Source of the DNA: an uncultured Steroidobacter sp.
Lineage (GTDB): Bacteria > Pseudomonadota > Gammaproteobacteria > Steroidobacterales > Steroidobacteraceae
Length of the DNA stretch: 64,000 bases
Reading direction: 5' to 3'
Assembly: GCA_937864115.1 (NCBI GenBank)
Contig: CALMII010000020.1
Coordinates: forward strand, 248,001-312,000
In this document: piece by piece, positions 1-7,726 of the stretch
Position numbering within the stretch: position 1 is the first letter of the stretch
Layout of the letters: each line of letters begins with the position of its first letter
Notes under the pieces: model-generated
Databases searched by the model: none
What the model saw: the letters and a program-made list of their open reading frames with translations, nothing else
Told to the model about the DNA's origin: nothing
Program-made: the position numbers and the translations under genes

Positions 1-1
1 G

Positions 2-229
2 CACCCTTTTCTGCAGGTGAGCGACGACGGGGTGGGCTATGAGAGCAGGAACAGTGATCCGCAGCGGACGTCAGGGCCGTCCGGTGGCGGATTGGGCGTA
101 CGCATCATCGACATGCTGGCACGACAGTTCGGGGGCGAGACGCGTCGTTCGCCGCTGCATGGCGGCGAACGTCCGGGTACATGCGTGCGGGTGGAACTCG
201 CGCGACTCGAACTCATGCAGTCGGGCTGA
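2..229 (+). CDS. Sensor histidine kinase, C-terminal end only
   Basis: The reading frame enters from outside the window and stops at 229. The visible 75 residues are the end of a GHKL ATPase domain: DDGVG is the Mg/ATP-lid motif (G1 box) and GGGLGVRIIDMLARQFGG is the G2 region, followed by a final GTxVxVEL strand. The GLG-x-RIIDMLARQFGG spelling is typical of HWE/HisKA_2-type kinases, which often lack a classical H-box and pair with free receiver domains. The receiver gene that follows overlaps or abuts it in another frame, so the two probably form a phosphorelay pair. Sensor input and phospho-accepting histidine lie outside the window. Confidence 0.8.
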   Translation, partial: HPFLQVSDDGVGYESRNSDPQRTSGPSGGGLGVRIIDMLARQFGGETRRSPLHGGERPGTCVRVELARLELMQSG

Positions 230-320
230 GCCGGTCGAACGACTGCATCTGTCGCCGCGCCTGTTCGCGCCGGCCGACGACGACGGCACGCCGGGCATCG
301 TCAATGCGCGCGATCGCGAC

Positions 321-683
321 GTGCTGCGCGGCCTGAAGGTCCTGCTGGTCGAGGACGATTTCATCGTCGCCTTCGACATGCAGGTCCTGCTGCAGGACTG
401 CGGCGCCGAAGTGCTGGGGCCGGCATCGACGGTGGCGGAGGGGCAGGCGCTGGTCGCGCGCGAGAGGCCGGATGCCGCGGTGCTGGACGTCAATCTGAAT
501 GGCGAATTCGTTTTCGGGCTGGCCCGGCAGTTGCGCGAGCAGGGCGTGCCGATGCTCTTCGCCACCGCCTATGCGGACGACGATGGATTGTTTTCTGCTG
601 CGGACAGGTCGGTGCCGCGGGTCGCGAAGCCGGTGCTGCCGGCGGTGCTGATCGCGCAGTTGCGCAAGCTCGTGGGGCGGTGA
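321..683 (+). CDS. Single-domain response regulator (receiver domain)
   Basis: A CheY-like receiver fold with no output domain. From GTG 321 the 120-residue product has the acidic pair in LLVEDD, the phospho-acceptor Asp56 in AAVLDVNLNGE, the switch Thr in ATAYAD and the conserved Lys in VAKPV. All key residues are intact, so it should accept phosphate from the kinase just upstream. The start is uncertain: the frame is open back past position 39, the only ATGs (39 and 159) lie inside the kinase, and no clear Shine-Dalgarno precedes GTG 321. Either translation starts at a weak codon, or kinase and receiver were one hybrid protein split by an indel. Confidence 0.7.
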   Translation: MLRGLKVLLVEDDFIVAFDMQVLLQDCGAEVLGPASTVAEGQALVARERPDAAVLDVNLNGEFVFGLARQLREQGVPMLFATAYADDDGLFSAADRSVPRVAKPVLPAVLIAQLRKLVGR

Positions 684-713
684 GCGCGAACGATTGCGAT
701 GAAACCGGATCGT

Positions 714-864
714 GCGTCCCTTCCTCCGCGCAGCGGGGGAAGGGCAGGATGAGGGTTTCTGTAGGTCAGGCTTTAGCCTGACTCTGAAAAGAGGCCGGCT
801 GAAGCCGGCCCCACAGCAAGAGGCCCCCACCCTAACCCTCCCCCGCTGCGCGGAGGAGGGGATC
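714..864. repeat. Composite palindrome: family A REP nested inside family B arms
   Basis: Left B arm at 714-756 (TCCTCCGCGCAGCGGGGGA core) and right B arm at 822-864 (CCCTCCCCCGCTGCGCGGA core) are inverted copies. Between them, 759-816, sits a family A pair: a GTAG head plus GTCAGGC hairpin, then a GGCCGGCTGAAGCCGGCC hairpin ending in CCACAG. The same nesting recurs at 28148-28293. It lies between convergent genes and may act as a bidirectional transcription barrier. Confidence 0.85.
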
Positions 865-872
865 AGAAGGAG

Positions 873-1106
873 TCAGTGGTGCTTGCGATTCTCCGGAATG
901 TCGACGAAGCGGCTCGCCGGCGGATCGCTCGCCGGGAAGGTGTCCTCCAGCGCTTCGTCGATGGCGGCATCGCTGCGCGCCTTCGGATGCTGCACCCGCC
1001 AGCGATAGGCGATGCCCTTCAATGCCGGCGATAGGATCAGGCCGAGCGCCCCGACCAGTGCGAGGGTTTCGAGCGCATCGAACGCGGAGCGGCGGCGGCG
1101 GGACAT
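873..1106 (-). CDS. Small single-pass membrane protein
   Basis: 77 residues: a basic start (MSRRRR), one hydrophobic segment at about residues 15-34 (LALVGALGLILSPALKG), then a soluble acidic tail rich in Asp, Glu and Pro. It begins 14 bases after the stop of the SDR gene, with a GGAG upstream, so it is probably the last gene of the hydrolase-SDR operon. I do not recognise the family. The single membrane helix with a charged C-terminus suggests an anchored accessory subunit, which is inference only. Confidence 0.6.
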   Translation of the reverse strand: MSRRRRSAFDALETLALVGALGLILSPALKGIAYRWRVQHPKARSDAAIDEALEDTFPASDPPASRFVDIPENRKHH

Positions 1107-1120
1107 GAGGAAACTCCAGT

Positions 1121-1906
1121 TCAGATCTTCGGCGGAACGATCGGGTGCGACGTCGACAGGCCGCCGTCCACCGGAAACGCCTGACCGTTGACATAGGACG
1201 CATCGTCCGAGGCCAGGAACAGCGCCATCTGCGCGATCTCCGCGGGAGCGCCGGCCCGGCGCAGGGGATTCAACTGCCCGATCCTGTGATCGGTTCCCCG
1301 GGCGCGCGCCTGTTCGAAGATCGGACGAGTCATACCGGTTTCGATGAGGCCGGGACAGATGGCATTGATGCGTACGCCGCTGCCGTGCAGCTGCCACGCC
1401 GTGGTCTGCACCAGGCTGATCACGCCGGCCTTGCTGGCGCTGTAGGGCGAGCCGCCCGCGCCTGAGCGCAGTGCCGCCACCGAGGCGGTGCAGATGATCG
1501 AACCGCTGCGACGTGGCGCCATGACGCGGGCTGCATGCTTCACTGCGAGGAAGGTGCCGATGAGATTGATCTTCAGGATCTCGGCCCAGTGCTCGGGCGT
1601 CTGTTCCTGCAACGGCACGATGCCGCCGCTCACGCCGGCATTCGCAAAGCACACATCGAGCGCACCGAACTCCTTCACCGCCGTATCGATGGCCGATGCC
1701 ACATTGGTTTCATCCGATGAGTCCTTCACCAGCGCGATGACCTTGCCGCCGGCGTCGCGCACCAGCGCCGCGGTTTCTTCGACGGCGGGCGCACGATCGA
1801 GGATGACCAGATTCGCGCCTTCATTCGCAAACAGCAGGGCGCTGGCGCGTCCGATGCCGCTGGCGGCGCCGCTGATCAATGCGGTCTTGCCTTCGAGTCT
1901 GTTCAT
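1121..1906 (-). CDS. SDR-family NAD(P)-dependent oxidoreductase
   Basis: Classical short-chain dehydrogenase of 261 residues. The nucleotide-binding glycine motif is GAASGIG (residues 13-19), NAG is at 89-91, and the catalytic triad is Ser142, Tyr155 and Lys159 in SPYSASK. The C-terminal VNGQAFPVDGG is the usual SDR end. An acidic Asp at the end of beta-2 (LVILDRAP) suggests NAD rather than NADP. It lies 23 bases downstream of the alpha/beta hydrolase and just upstream of a small membrane protein, all on one strand. A divergent acyl-CoA ligase suggests joint work on an acid or alcohol substrate, but specificity cannot be read from the sequence. Confidence 0.9.
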   Translation of the reverse strand: MNRLEGKTALISGAASGIGRASALLFANEGANLVILDRAPAVEETAALVRDAGGKVIALVKDSSDETNVASAIDTAVKEFGALDVCFANAGVSGGIVPLQEQTPEHWAEILKINLIGTFLAVKHAARVMAPRRSGSIICTASVAALRSGAGGSPYSASKAGVISLVQTTAWQLHGSGVRINAICPGLIETGMTRPIFEQARARGTDHRIGQLNPLRRAGAPAEIAQMALFLASDDASYVNGQAFPVDGGLSTSHPIVPPKI

Positions 1907-1929
1907 CGCGGTCCTCGCTGTCGTGAAGT

Positions 1930-2835
1930 TCAGCCGGTGACGTTCGGGTCGGCGCGTTTCGCGATGGCGACGATCGCGTCGACGATCTGATCCTGATATT
2001 GCGGCGGCAGGTCGTGACCCATGCCGGGAATGATGCGCAGTTCGGCGCCGGGAATGTTTTCCGCGGTGTCGCGACCGCCGGCCGCGGGCACGAGCGGATC
2101 GTCGGTGCCGTGGATCACCATGGTCGGTGTGCGGATGCGACGCAGCTTCTCGCGGCGATCGCCGTTCGCCGTGACCGCTGCAAGCTGGCGGCCGAAACCG
2201 GCCGGGTTGTAGTTGCGCTTCACTTCCGTCGTGAGCCGCTCGCGCGCGGCCGCTTCATCGAACGGCGCGCCGGGGCTGCCGATGACGCGCAGGGTGTTGA
2301 GACTGTGCTGCAGGTAGGCATCGAGATCGCTCGGATTCGGCGCGCGCGCCATCAACACGGCAGAGGCCGCCGGTGTCGGCGGCGGCAGTGCGGGATTGCC
2401 GGTGGTCGACATGATCGACGTCAGCGACAGCACATGCGATGCATGATCCGCTGCGACGAGCTGCGCGATCATGCCGCCCATCGACGCGCCGACGATGTGC
2501 GCCTTCTCGATCTGCAATGCGTCCATCAGCCCGACCGTGTCGGCGGCCATGTCGTCCAGCGTGTACGGCACCCGCACCGGCAGTCCTGCCATGCGGGCAG
2601 CAACGATCGTCGCGAGTTCCGGCACCGGTGCGCCATCCATCTTGGCCGACAGGCCGATGTCGCGATTGTCGAAGCGGATGACGCGGAAGCCGCGCTCGAC
2701 CAGCTTGTTGCAGAAGGGCAGCGGCCAGCGCACCAGCTGCGCCCCCAGTCCCATGATGAGCACCACGGCTGGCCGGGACGCGGAGCCGAACGATTCGTAC
2801 TCGAACGCGAGACCGTTGACGCTGATCTGGGGCAC
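1930..2835 (-). CDS. Alpha/beta-hydrolase fold esterase
   Basis: About 301 residues from the chosen GTG start. The nucleophile elbow is GASMGG (Ser118), the acid is in GTDDPLVP and the His in GMGHD, giving a complete triad. HGxx-like VVLIMGLGAQ forms the oxyanion region. It resembles lipolytic or pimeloyl-ester-type hydrolases. I chose GTG 2835 (MPQISVNG) because it begins exactly at the conserved first strand. The frame is open to TTG 2898, but that extension runs through a partial family A repeat (GGGCTGAAGCCGG near 2848) and looks non-native. First gene of a three-gene operon with the SDR. Confidence 0.88.
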   Translation of the reverse strand: MPQISVNGLAFEYESFGSASRPAVVLIMGLGAQLVRWPLPFCNKLVERGFRVIRFDNRDIGLSAKMDGAPVPELATIVAARMAGLPVRVPYTLDDMAADTVGLMDALQIEKAHIVGASMGGMIAQLVAADHASHVLSLTSIMSTTGNPALPPPTPAASAVLMARAPNPSDLDAYLQHSLNTLRVIGSPGAPFDEAAARERLTTEVKRNYNPAGFGRQLAAVTANGDRREKLRRIRTPTMVIHGTDDPLVPAAGGRDTAENIPGAELRIIPGMGHDLPPQYQDQIVDAIVAIAKRADPNVTG

Positions 2836-2989
2836 TGGAACGGTTTCCGGGCTGAAGCCGGCGGCGAGTTTGCAGGCGCCACCGTACTGCTGCAACAAAA
2901 CAAATCTTCAGCGGTTCGCATCCTGTCGCCGGGTTCCGGGCGCGCAGGCGCTGTGGCATTGTGCGCCGTCCCAACAACGCCGTCCGACG

Positions 2990-4534
2990 ATGACACCCGA
3001 ATCGCTAATCGCCCAGGATTTCGGCCTGATTGCCGATCTGATCCACGCCCACGCAGTACAGCGGCCGCAGCATCCCGCGCTGGTTCGCGACGATACGGTG
3101 CTGCGCTACGGCGAACTCGATGCGCTGATGGACCGCATCGCCGCAGCATTGCAGCGCGACGGCGTGCGAGCCGGCGAGTCGATCGCCATTTGCGCAACGG
3201 CCAGTGTCGAATACGGCGTCGTGTTCCTCGGTGCGTTGCGCGCAGGCGTGGTGGTCGCGCCCCTGGCGCCGTCGTCCACGCCTGAAAGCCTCGGCATCAT
3301 GCTGCGGGACTGCGGTGCGAAATCCGTGTTCCTCGATCAGTCCACTGCGGCCGCGATCGATGCGGCGCAGGTGCCCGTTCCCAGGATCAGCCTCGACGGT
3401 TCGCCGGCGGGTCAGCCGCTGAGTGCATGGCTCGCGCCGCCCGATGCGAAACCGCAGCCGGTGACGATCGATCCGGCGGCGCCGTTCAACATCATCTATT
3501 CATCCGGCACGACCGGCGCGCCGAAAGGCATCGTGCAGGCGCATCGCATGCGCTGGGCGCACGTGCGTCGTGCCGCGGGATCGGGTTACGACACGCAGGC
3601 CGTCACGCTCTGTTCGACGCCGCTGTACTCGAACACGACGCTGGTCAGTTTCTTTCCCGCACTCGCCGGCGGCGGCACCGTCGTGCTCATGCCGAAGTTC
3701 GATGCGACGAAGTTCCTGCAGCTCGCCCAGAAACATCGCGCGACGCACGCGATGCTCGTACCCGTGCAATACCAGCGCCTCATGGACCTGCCGGACTTCG
3801 ACCGCTACGACCTGGGCAGCTTCCGCATGAAGTTCTGTACCAGCGCGCCGTTCTCCGCCGCGCTCAAGCGCGACATCCTGCGTCGCTGGCCGGGCGGACT
3901 GACCGAGTACTACGGCATGACCGAAGGCGGCGGCACCTGCATTCTCGCCGCACATGAATTTCCCTCGAAGCTGCACACGGTCGGACGTCCGGCGGAAGGT
4001 CACGACATCCGCCTGATCGACGAACAGGGCAATGAAGTCGCGGCGGGAGACATCGGCGAAGTCGTCGGCCGCTCGCCGGCGGCCATGATGAATGGCTACT
4101 TCAATCAGCCGCAGAAAACGTCCGAGGCCGAGTGGTACGACCGCGACGGCAATCGTTTCATCCGCACCGGCGACGTCGGCCGCTTCGACGCCGAAGGATT
4201 TCTGACGCTGATGGACCGCAAGAAGGACATGATCATTTCCGGCGGCTTCAACATCTACCCGTCGGATCTCGAAGCCGTGCTGTTCCAGCACGACGCCGTC
4301 AAGGACGCCGCCGTCGTCGGTGTGCCATCGCGGGAATGGGGCGAAACGCCGGTCGCGTTCGTCGAGTTGCAAGCGGGTCGCAGCGATGCACCCGAAGCCA
4401 TCCGCCAGTGGGTCAATCAGCGCGTCGGCAAGACCCAGCGCCTCAGCGCGTTGGAGATAGTGTCATCGCTGCCGCGCAGCGCCATCGGCAAGGTGCTGAA
4501 GCGCGAACTGCGGGATGGGTACGTGGCTTCTTAG
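2990..4534 (+). CDS. Class I adenylate-forming acyl-CoA ligase
   Basis: 514 residues with the ANL-superfamily signatures in order: phosphate loop YSSGTTGAPKG, the aromatic/Thr motif YYGMTEGG, the adenosine-ribose Asp in TGDVGRFDAEG, the hinge DRKKDMIISGG, and the C-terminal catalytic Lys in SAIGKVLKREL. The enzyme activates a carboxylic acid with ATP and passes it to CoA. Chain-length preference cannot be read here. It is divergent from the hydrolase-SDR operon, with 154 bases between, and ends next to a long palindrome. Start ATG 2990 (MTPESLIAQDFG) matches the family start; the much longer upstream open frame lies antisense to the hydrolase. Confidence 0.93.
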   Translation: MTPESLIAQDFGLIADLIHAHAVQRPQHPALVRDDTVLRYGELDALMDRIAAALQRDGVRAGESIAICATASVEYGVVFLGALRAGVVVAPLAPSSTPESLGIMLRDCGAKSVFLDQSTAAAIDAAQVPVPRISLDGSPAGQPLSAWLAPPDAKPQPVTIDPAAPFNIIYSSGTTGAPKGIVQAHRMRWAHVRRAAGSGYDTQAVTLCSTPLYSNTTLVSFFPALAGGGTVVLMPKFDATKFLQLAQKHRATHAMLVPVQYQRLMDLPDFDRYDLGSFRMKFCTSAPFSAALKRDILRRWPGGLTEYYGMTEGGGTCILAAHEFPSKLHTVGRPAEGHDIRLIDEQGNEVAAGDIGEVVGRSPAAMMNGYFNQPQKTSEAEWYDRDGNRFIRTGDVGRFDAEGFLTLMDRKKDMIISGGFNIYPSDLEAVLFQHDAVKDAAVVGVPSREWGETPVAFVELQAGRSDAPEAIRQWVNQRVGKTQRLSALEIVSSLPRSAIGKVLKRELRDGYVAS

Positions 4535-4539
4535 AAGAA

Positions 4540-4649
4540 GAATTTCACACGGAGATCCTCTTCTTCCTGTGGGGCCGGCTTCAGCCGGCCTCCTGTACTC
4601 GAAGAGGCCGGCTGAAGCCGGCCCCACAGAAGATCTCCGTGTGAAATTC
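4540..4649. repeat. Family A REP dimer with a unique outer stem; likely bidirectional terminator
   Basis: Two GGCCGGCT-type hairpins head to head (4567-4629, CTGTGGGG...CCCCACAG). They are extended by an 18-base locus-specific inverted repeat, GAATTTCACACGGAGATC at 4540-4557 against its complement at 4632-4649. It separates the convergent ligase and MFS genes, so a double-sided terminator role is plausible. Confidence 0.85.
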
Positions 4650-4655
4650 CTGCTC

Positions 4656-6002
4656 TTATCCGTACTCCTCCTCCCGCAGCGTGCGCATCGCGCGGTAGTA
4701 GTGGAAGGTCGACCACAGGAAGACGAAGACGATGAAGGAAAGGGCGTAGCGCAGGCCGTCGGCCGTCGCCTGGGCTTCGGTGGCGCCGAGGTCGATGAAG
4801 TATCCCCTGAAGCTTTCGCTGACGAGGCCCGTGAGCGTCGGACCGATGCCCATGCCGATGAAGTTGAGCACCAGGAACAGCAGGGCGCTGGCGAGGGCGC
4901 GTTCGCGCGGGCCGACCAGCTTGTAGGTGCCGGAGATCGACGGCGCGAGATACATGGTGCCGAAGCACACGTAGATGAACAGGCAGATCAGCACCAGCGT
5001 GGTGTTGCCCATCATGAAGGCGGCCGCAGCGAAGGGCAGTGCGATCAGGTTGGAGACCGCCGGCACCTTCAGCAGGTAACGCGAATCGTTGTGCTTCTGC
5101 GAGAGCTTGTCTGCCCACGTGCCGCCGAAATAGGTGCCGGACAATCCGCCGATGCCGACGATGAAGGCCAGCCAGATGCCCGCTTCGGCGACGGTGAAGC
5201 CATGCGAGCGGATCAGGTACGAGTTGTAGAAGGCGCTGACGCCGTAGCTCACGAAGGCGTGCAGGCCCGAAGCCACCGACAGATGCTTGAACGTACGCTT
5301 GCCCCACAGCGTCCTGAGCACGGTGAGCATCGGCGGCGGTTCCCTGACCGCGTGCACGCCGCCTTCGGAGAACCCGCGCGGCGGTTCGCGCAGCGTGAGT
5401 TTCATGATGACGGCGAGCAGCAGGCCAGGCAGTCCCACCAGCAGGAACGCCGTACGCCAGCCGTATTCCTGCGCGACCACGCCGCCCACGAGCAGGCCGA
5501 GAAAGCTGCCGCCGTACACGCCCATCGAATAGATCGACAGCGCCGTGGCGCGGCGTTTGGGTTCGAAGTAATCGCTGATCAGCGAATGCGCGGGCGGACT
5601 GCAGCCGGCCTCGCCGATGCCGACGACGATGCGGCACAGGAACAGATGCATGAAATTTTTTGCCAGCGCCGTGGCGGCCGTCGCGGCGCTCCAGATCAGC
5701 AGCGATGCGGCGATGATGTTCACGCGATTGCTCTTGTCGGCGAGTCGCGCAATCGGAATGCCGACCGTGGTGTAGAAGGCGGCGAAGGCGAGGCCGCTGA
5801 GCAGGCCGAGCTGGGTGTCGGTCAGCGCGAAATCCCGCTTGATGAGTTCCATCAGCGTCGCGAGGATCTGCCGGTCGACGAAGTTGAAGACGTAGACGAC
5901 GAACAGGAACCAGACGACGTACCGGCGATAGGCTTCGGAGCACTGGAATTCCTGCTCGCCCGCGGCTGCGCGCGTCGCTACGCCATTCGCTTCTGCCGAC
6001 AT
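4656..6002 (-). CDS. MFS transporter, spinster-like family
   Basis: 448 residues with about twelve hydrophobic segments. The first helix carries FNFVDRQILATLME and loop 2-3 carries GIPIARLADKSNR, an MFS motif A variant; the N-terminal half resembles the spinster group of bacterial MFS carriers. Such carriers in proteobacteria are often found beside lipid, steroid or aromatic degradation genes. The adjacent acyl-CoA ligase, hydrolase and SDR fit uptake of a hydrophobic acid or ester, but the substrate is not readable. Start ATG 6002 (MSAEANG) was chosen because the upstream extension lacks membrane features. The gene is convergent with the ligase. Confidence 0.85.
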   Translation of the reverse strand: MSAEANGVATRAAAGEQEFQCSEAYRRYVVWFLFVVYVFNFVDRQILATLMELIKRDFALTDTQLGLLSGLAFAAFYTTVGIPIARLADKSNRVNIIAASLLIWSAATAATALAKNFMHLFLCRIVVGIGEAGCSPPAHSLISDYFEPKRRATALSIYSMGVYGGSFLGLLVGGVVAQEYGWRTAFLLVGLPGLLLAVIMKLTLREPPRGFSEGGVHAVREPPPMLTVLRTLWGKRTFKHLSVASGLHAFVSYGVSAFYNSYLIRSHGFTVAEAGIWLAFIVGIGGLSGTYFGGTWADKLSQKHNDSRYLLKVPAVSNLIALPFAAAAFMMGNTTLVLICLFIYVCFGTMYLAPSISGTYKLVGPRERALASALLFLVLNFIGMGIGPTLTGLVSESFRGYFIDLGATEAQATADGLRYALSFIVFVFLWSTFHYYRAMRTLREEEYG

Positions 6003-6244
6003 TCCCGCTGCCCCTGATTGCAATGACGCAACGCCGCGCAGTTCCAGTGACCGGAACATGGTGTCGTTGCGCGGGCGGGGCATTGTGGCATCGGAGGTCT
6101 CGATTGCAATTGCGATCCAGAAATCCTTGCAGTTCGCGAGCGCTGCGCGGCAGGCGGGAAACGTGCGCAAATGCAGTCTGCGACGATCGGCGCAGCGGCG
6201 AGCGCTGCGTCTCGTTTGACAATTCTTTACTGTATGAGGTCCGT

Positions 6245-6253
6245 TGCTAGAAT
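6245..6253 (+). promoter_or_regulatory. Possible extended -10 giving a leaderless proA mRNA
   Basis: TGCTAGAAT is an extended -10 (TG-N-TAGAAT). A start site about seven bases downstream would fall on or beside ATG 6261, so the message would have essentially no leader. A TTGACA at 6216-6221 lies 26 bases upstream, too far for a standard -35. Confidence 0.3.
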
Positions 6254-6260
6254 GCCGCGC

Positions 6261-7556
6261 ATGAACGCAAATGCAGTGAATCCCGGTGCCGGCACGGCCG
6301 AACTCGCACCGCTCATGAATTCGATCGGCCACGCCGCCGCCGACGCCGCGCGAGAGCTTGCGAATTCATCGACGCAGCAGCGAAACGCTGCATTGCTGGC
6401 GACAGCAGCGGCGATCCGCGCGAACCGCACGTCGATTCTCGACGCCAACGCCCAGGATCTGCAGGGTGCGCGCGAACGCAACCTGTCCGCGGCGCTGCTC
6501 GACCGGCTGCTGCTCGACGACAAGCGCATCGAGAGCATGGCGCGCGGCGTCGAAGCCATTGCAGCCTTGCCGGATCCGCTCGGCGTCGTGACCGCCGACT
6601 GGACGCGTCCCAACGGCATGCGCATCCAGCGCGTGCGCGTGCCGCTCGGCGTCATCGGCATCGTGTACGAGAGTCGTCCCAACGTGACGGCCGATGCCGG
6701 CGCCCTGTGTCTCAAGTCGGGCAATGCGGTGATCCTGCGCGGCGGCACCGAAAGCACGCACTCGAATCGCGCCATCCATGCCTGTCTCGTGGCCGGATTG
6801 CGCGCCGCCTCGCTTCCCGATGCCGCCGTGCAGCTCGTGCCGACCGCAGATCGCGCCGCCGTCGGCTACATGCTGGGTTCGATGACGGAATTCATCGACG
6901 TCATCGTGCCGCGCGGCGGCAAGAGCCTCGTACAGCGTGTGCAGCAGGAAGCGCGCGTGCCGGTGATCGGACATCTCGAAGGGGTGTGCCACGTCTATGT
7001 CGATCGCGATGCGGATCCCGGCATGGCGCGGTCCGTCGTCCTGAATGCGAAGTTGCTGCGCACCGGCGTGTGCGGCGCGGCGGAAACGCTGCTGATCGAT
7101 CGGGCGGCGAGCGGCACGCTGCTCGCGCCGCTCGTCACTGCATTGCTCGATGCGGGTTGCGAAGTGCGCGGCGATGAGACGGTTCGCGCCAGCGACCGCC
7201 GGGTCGTCGCGGCGACCGAGGAAGACTGGTACGCCGAATACCTCGACAGCATCATCGCGGCCCGGGTGGTCGACGGCGTCGATGCCGCCGTCGCACACAT
7301 TGCGAAATACGGTTCGGGGCACACCGAATCGATCATCACCGGCAACGCTGCCACGGCGGAACGCTTCCTCACTCGCGTCGACAGCGCCATCGTGCTTCAC
7401 AACGCCTCCACGCAGTTCGCCGACGGCGGCGAGTTCGGCATGGGCGCCGAGATCGGCATCTCGACCGACAAATTCCACGCCCGCGGTCCGGTCGGCGTGG
7501 AGCAGCTCACGAGCTACAAGTACGTCGTGCGCGGCAGCGGGCAGACGCGCTCGTAA
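6261..7556 (+). CDS. proA: Glutamate-5-semialdehyde dehydrogenase
   Basis: Catalyses NADPH-dependent reduction of gamma-glutamyl phosphate, the second step of proline synthesis. The 431-residue product has the [14 protein letters not shown] signature near residue 130, the nucleophilic Cys in [10 protein letters not shown], and the C-terminal [17 protein letters not shown] block. Length and motifs are those of a complete ProA. No proB is adjacent, so glutamate kinase must lie elsewhere. Start ATG 6261 (MNANAV) is preferred over ATG 6252; there is no good Shine-Dalgarno, in line with a possible leaderless transcript. Confidence 0.95.
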   Translation: MNANAVNPGAGTAELAPLMNSIGHAAADAARELANSSTQQRNAALLATAAAIRANRTSILDANAQDLQGARERNLSAALLDRLLLDDKRIESMARGVEAIAALPDPLGVVTADWTRPNGMRIQRVRVPLGVIGIVYESRPNVTADAGALCLKSGNAVILRGGTESTHSNRAIHACLVAGLRAASLPDAAVQLVPTADRAAVGYMLGSMTEFIDVIVPRGGKSLVQRVQQEARVPVIGHLEGVCHVYVDRDADPGMARSVVLNAKLLRTGVCGAAETLLIDRAASGTLLAPLVTALLDAGCEVRGDETVRASDRRVVAATEEDWYAEYLDSIIAARVVDGVDAAVAHIAKYGSGHTESIITGNAATAERFLTRVDSAIVLHNASTQFADGGEFGMGAEIGISTDKFHARGPVGVEQLTSYKYVVRGSGQTRS

Positions 7557-7569
7557 GGTCCTCTTCTTC

Positions 7570-7642
7570 CTGTGGGTCAGGCTTCAGCCTGACTCTTCTC
7601 TTGTCATCTGCAGAAGAAGTCAGGCTGAAGCCTGACCCACAG
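7570..7642. repeat. Family A REP dimer (two GTCAGGC hairpins)
   Basis: CTGTGGGTCAGGCTTCAGCC at the left and its inverse GGCTGAAGCCTGACCCACAG at the right, about 30 bases apart, with extra AGAAGAAGAG/CTCTTCTTCC pairing outside. It follows proA directly. Confidence 0.9.
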
Positions 7643-7726
7643 AAGAAGAGCGGGGCTGCGTCACAACCTCACCGCAGCGACCGCCGATATACTCGCCCCG
7701 TCCTTCCTCGCCGAAGTCCGACGTCC

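Noticed and set aside
4515..6017. Long plus-strand open frame of 500 codons
   Set aside because: It is antisense to the MFS transporter; the product is Arg/Glu/Gln/His-rich with no domain, typical of the opposite strand of a GC-rich membrane protein gene.
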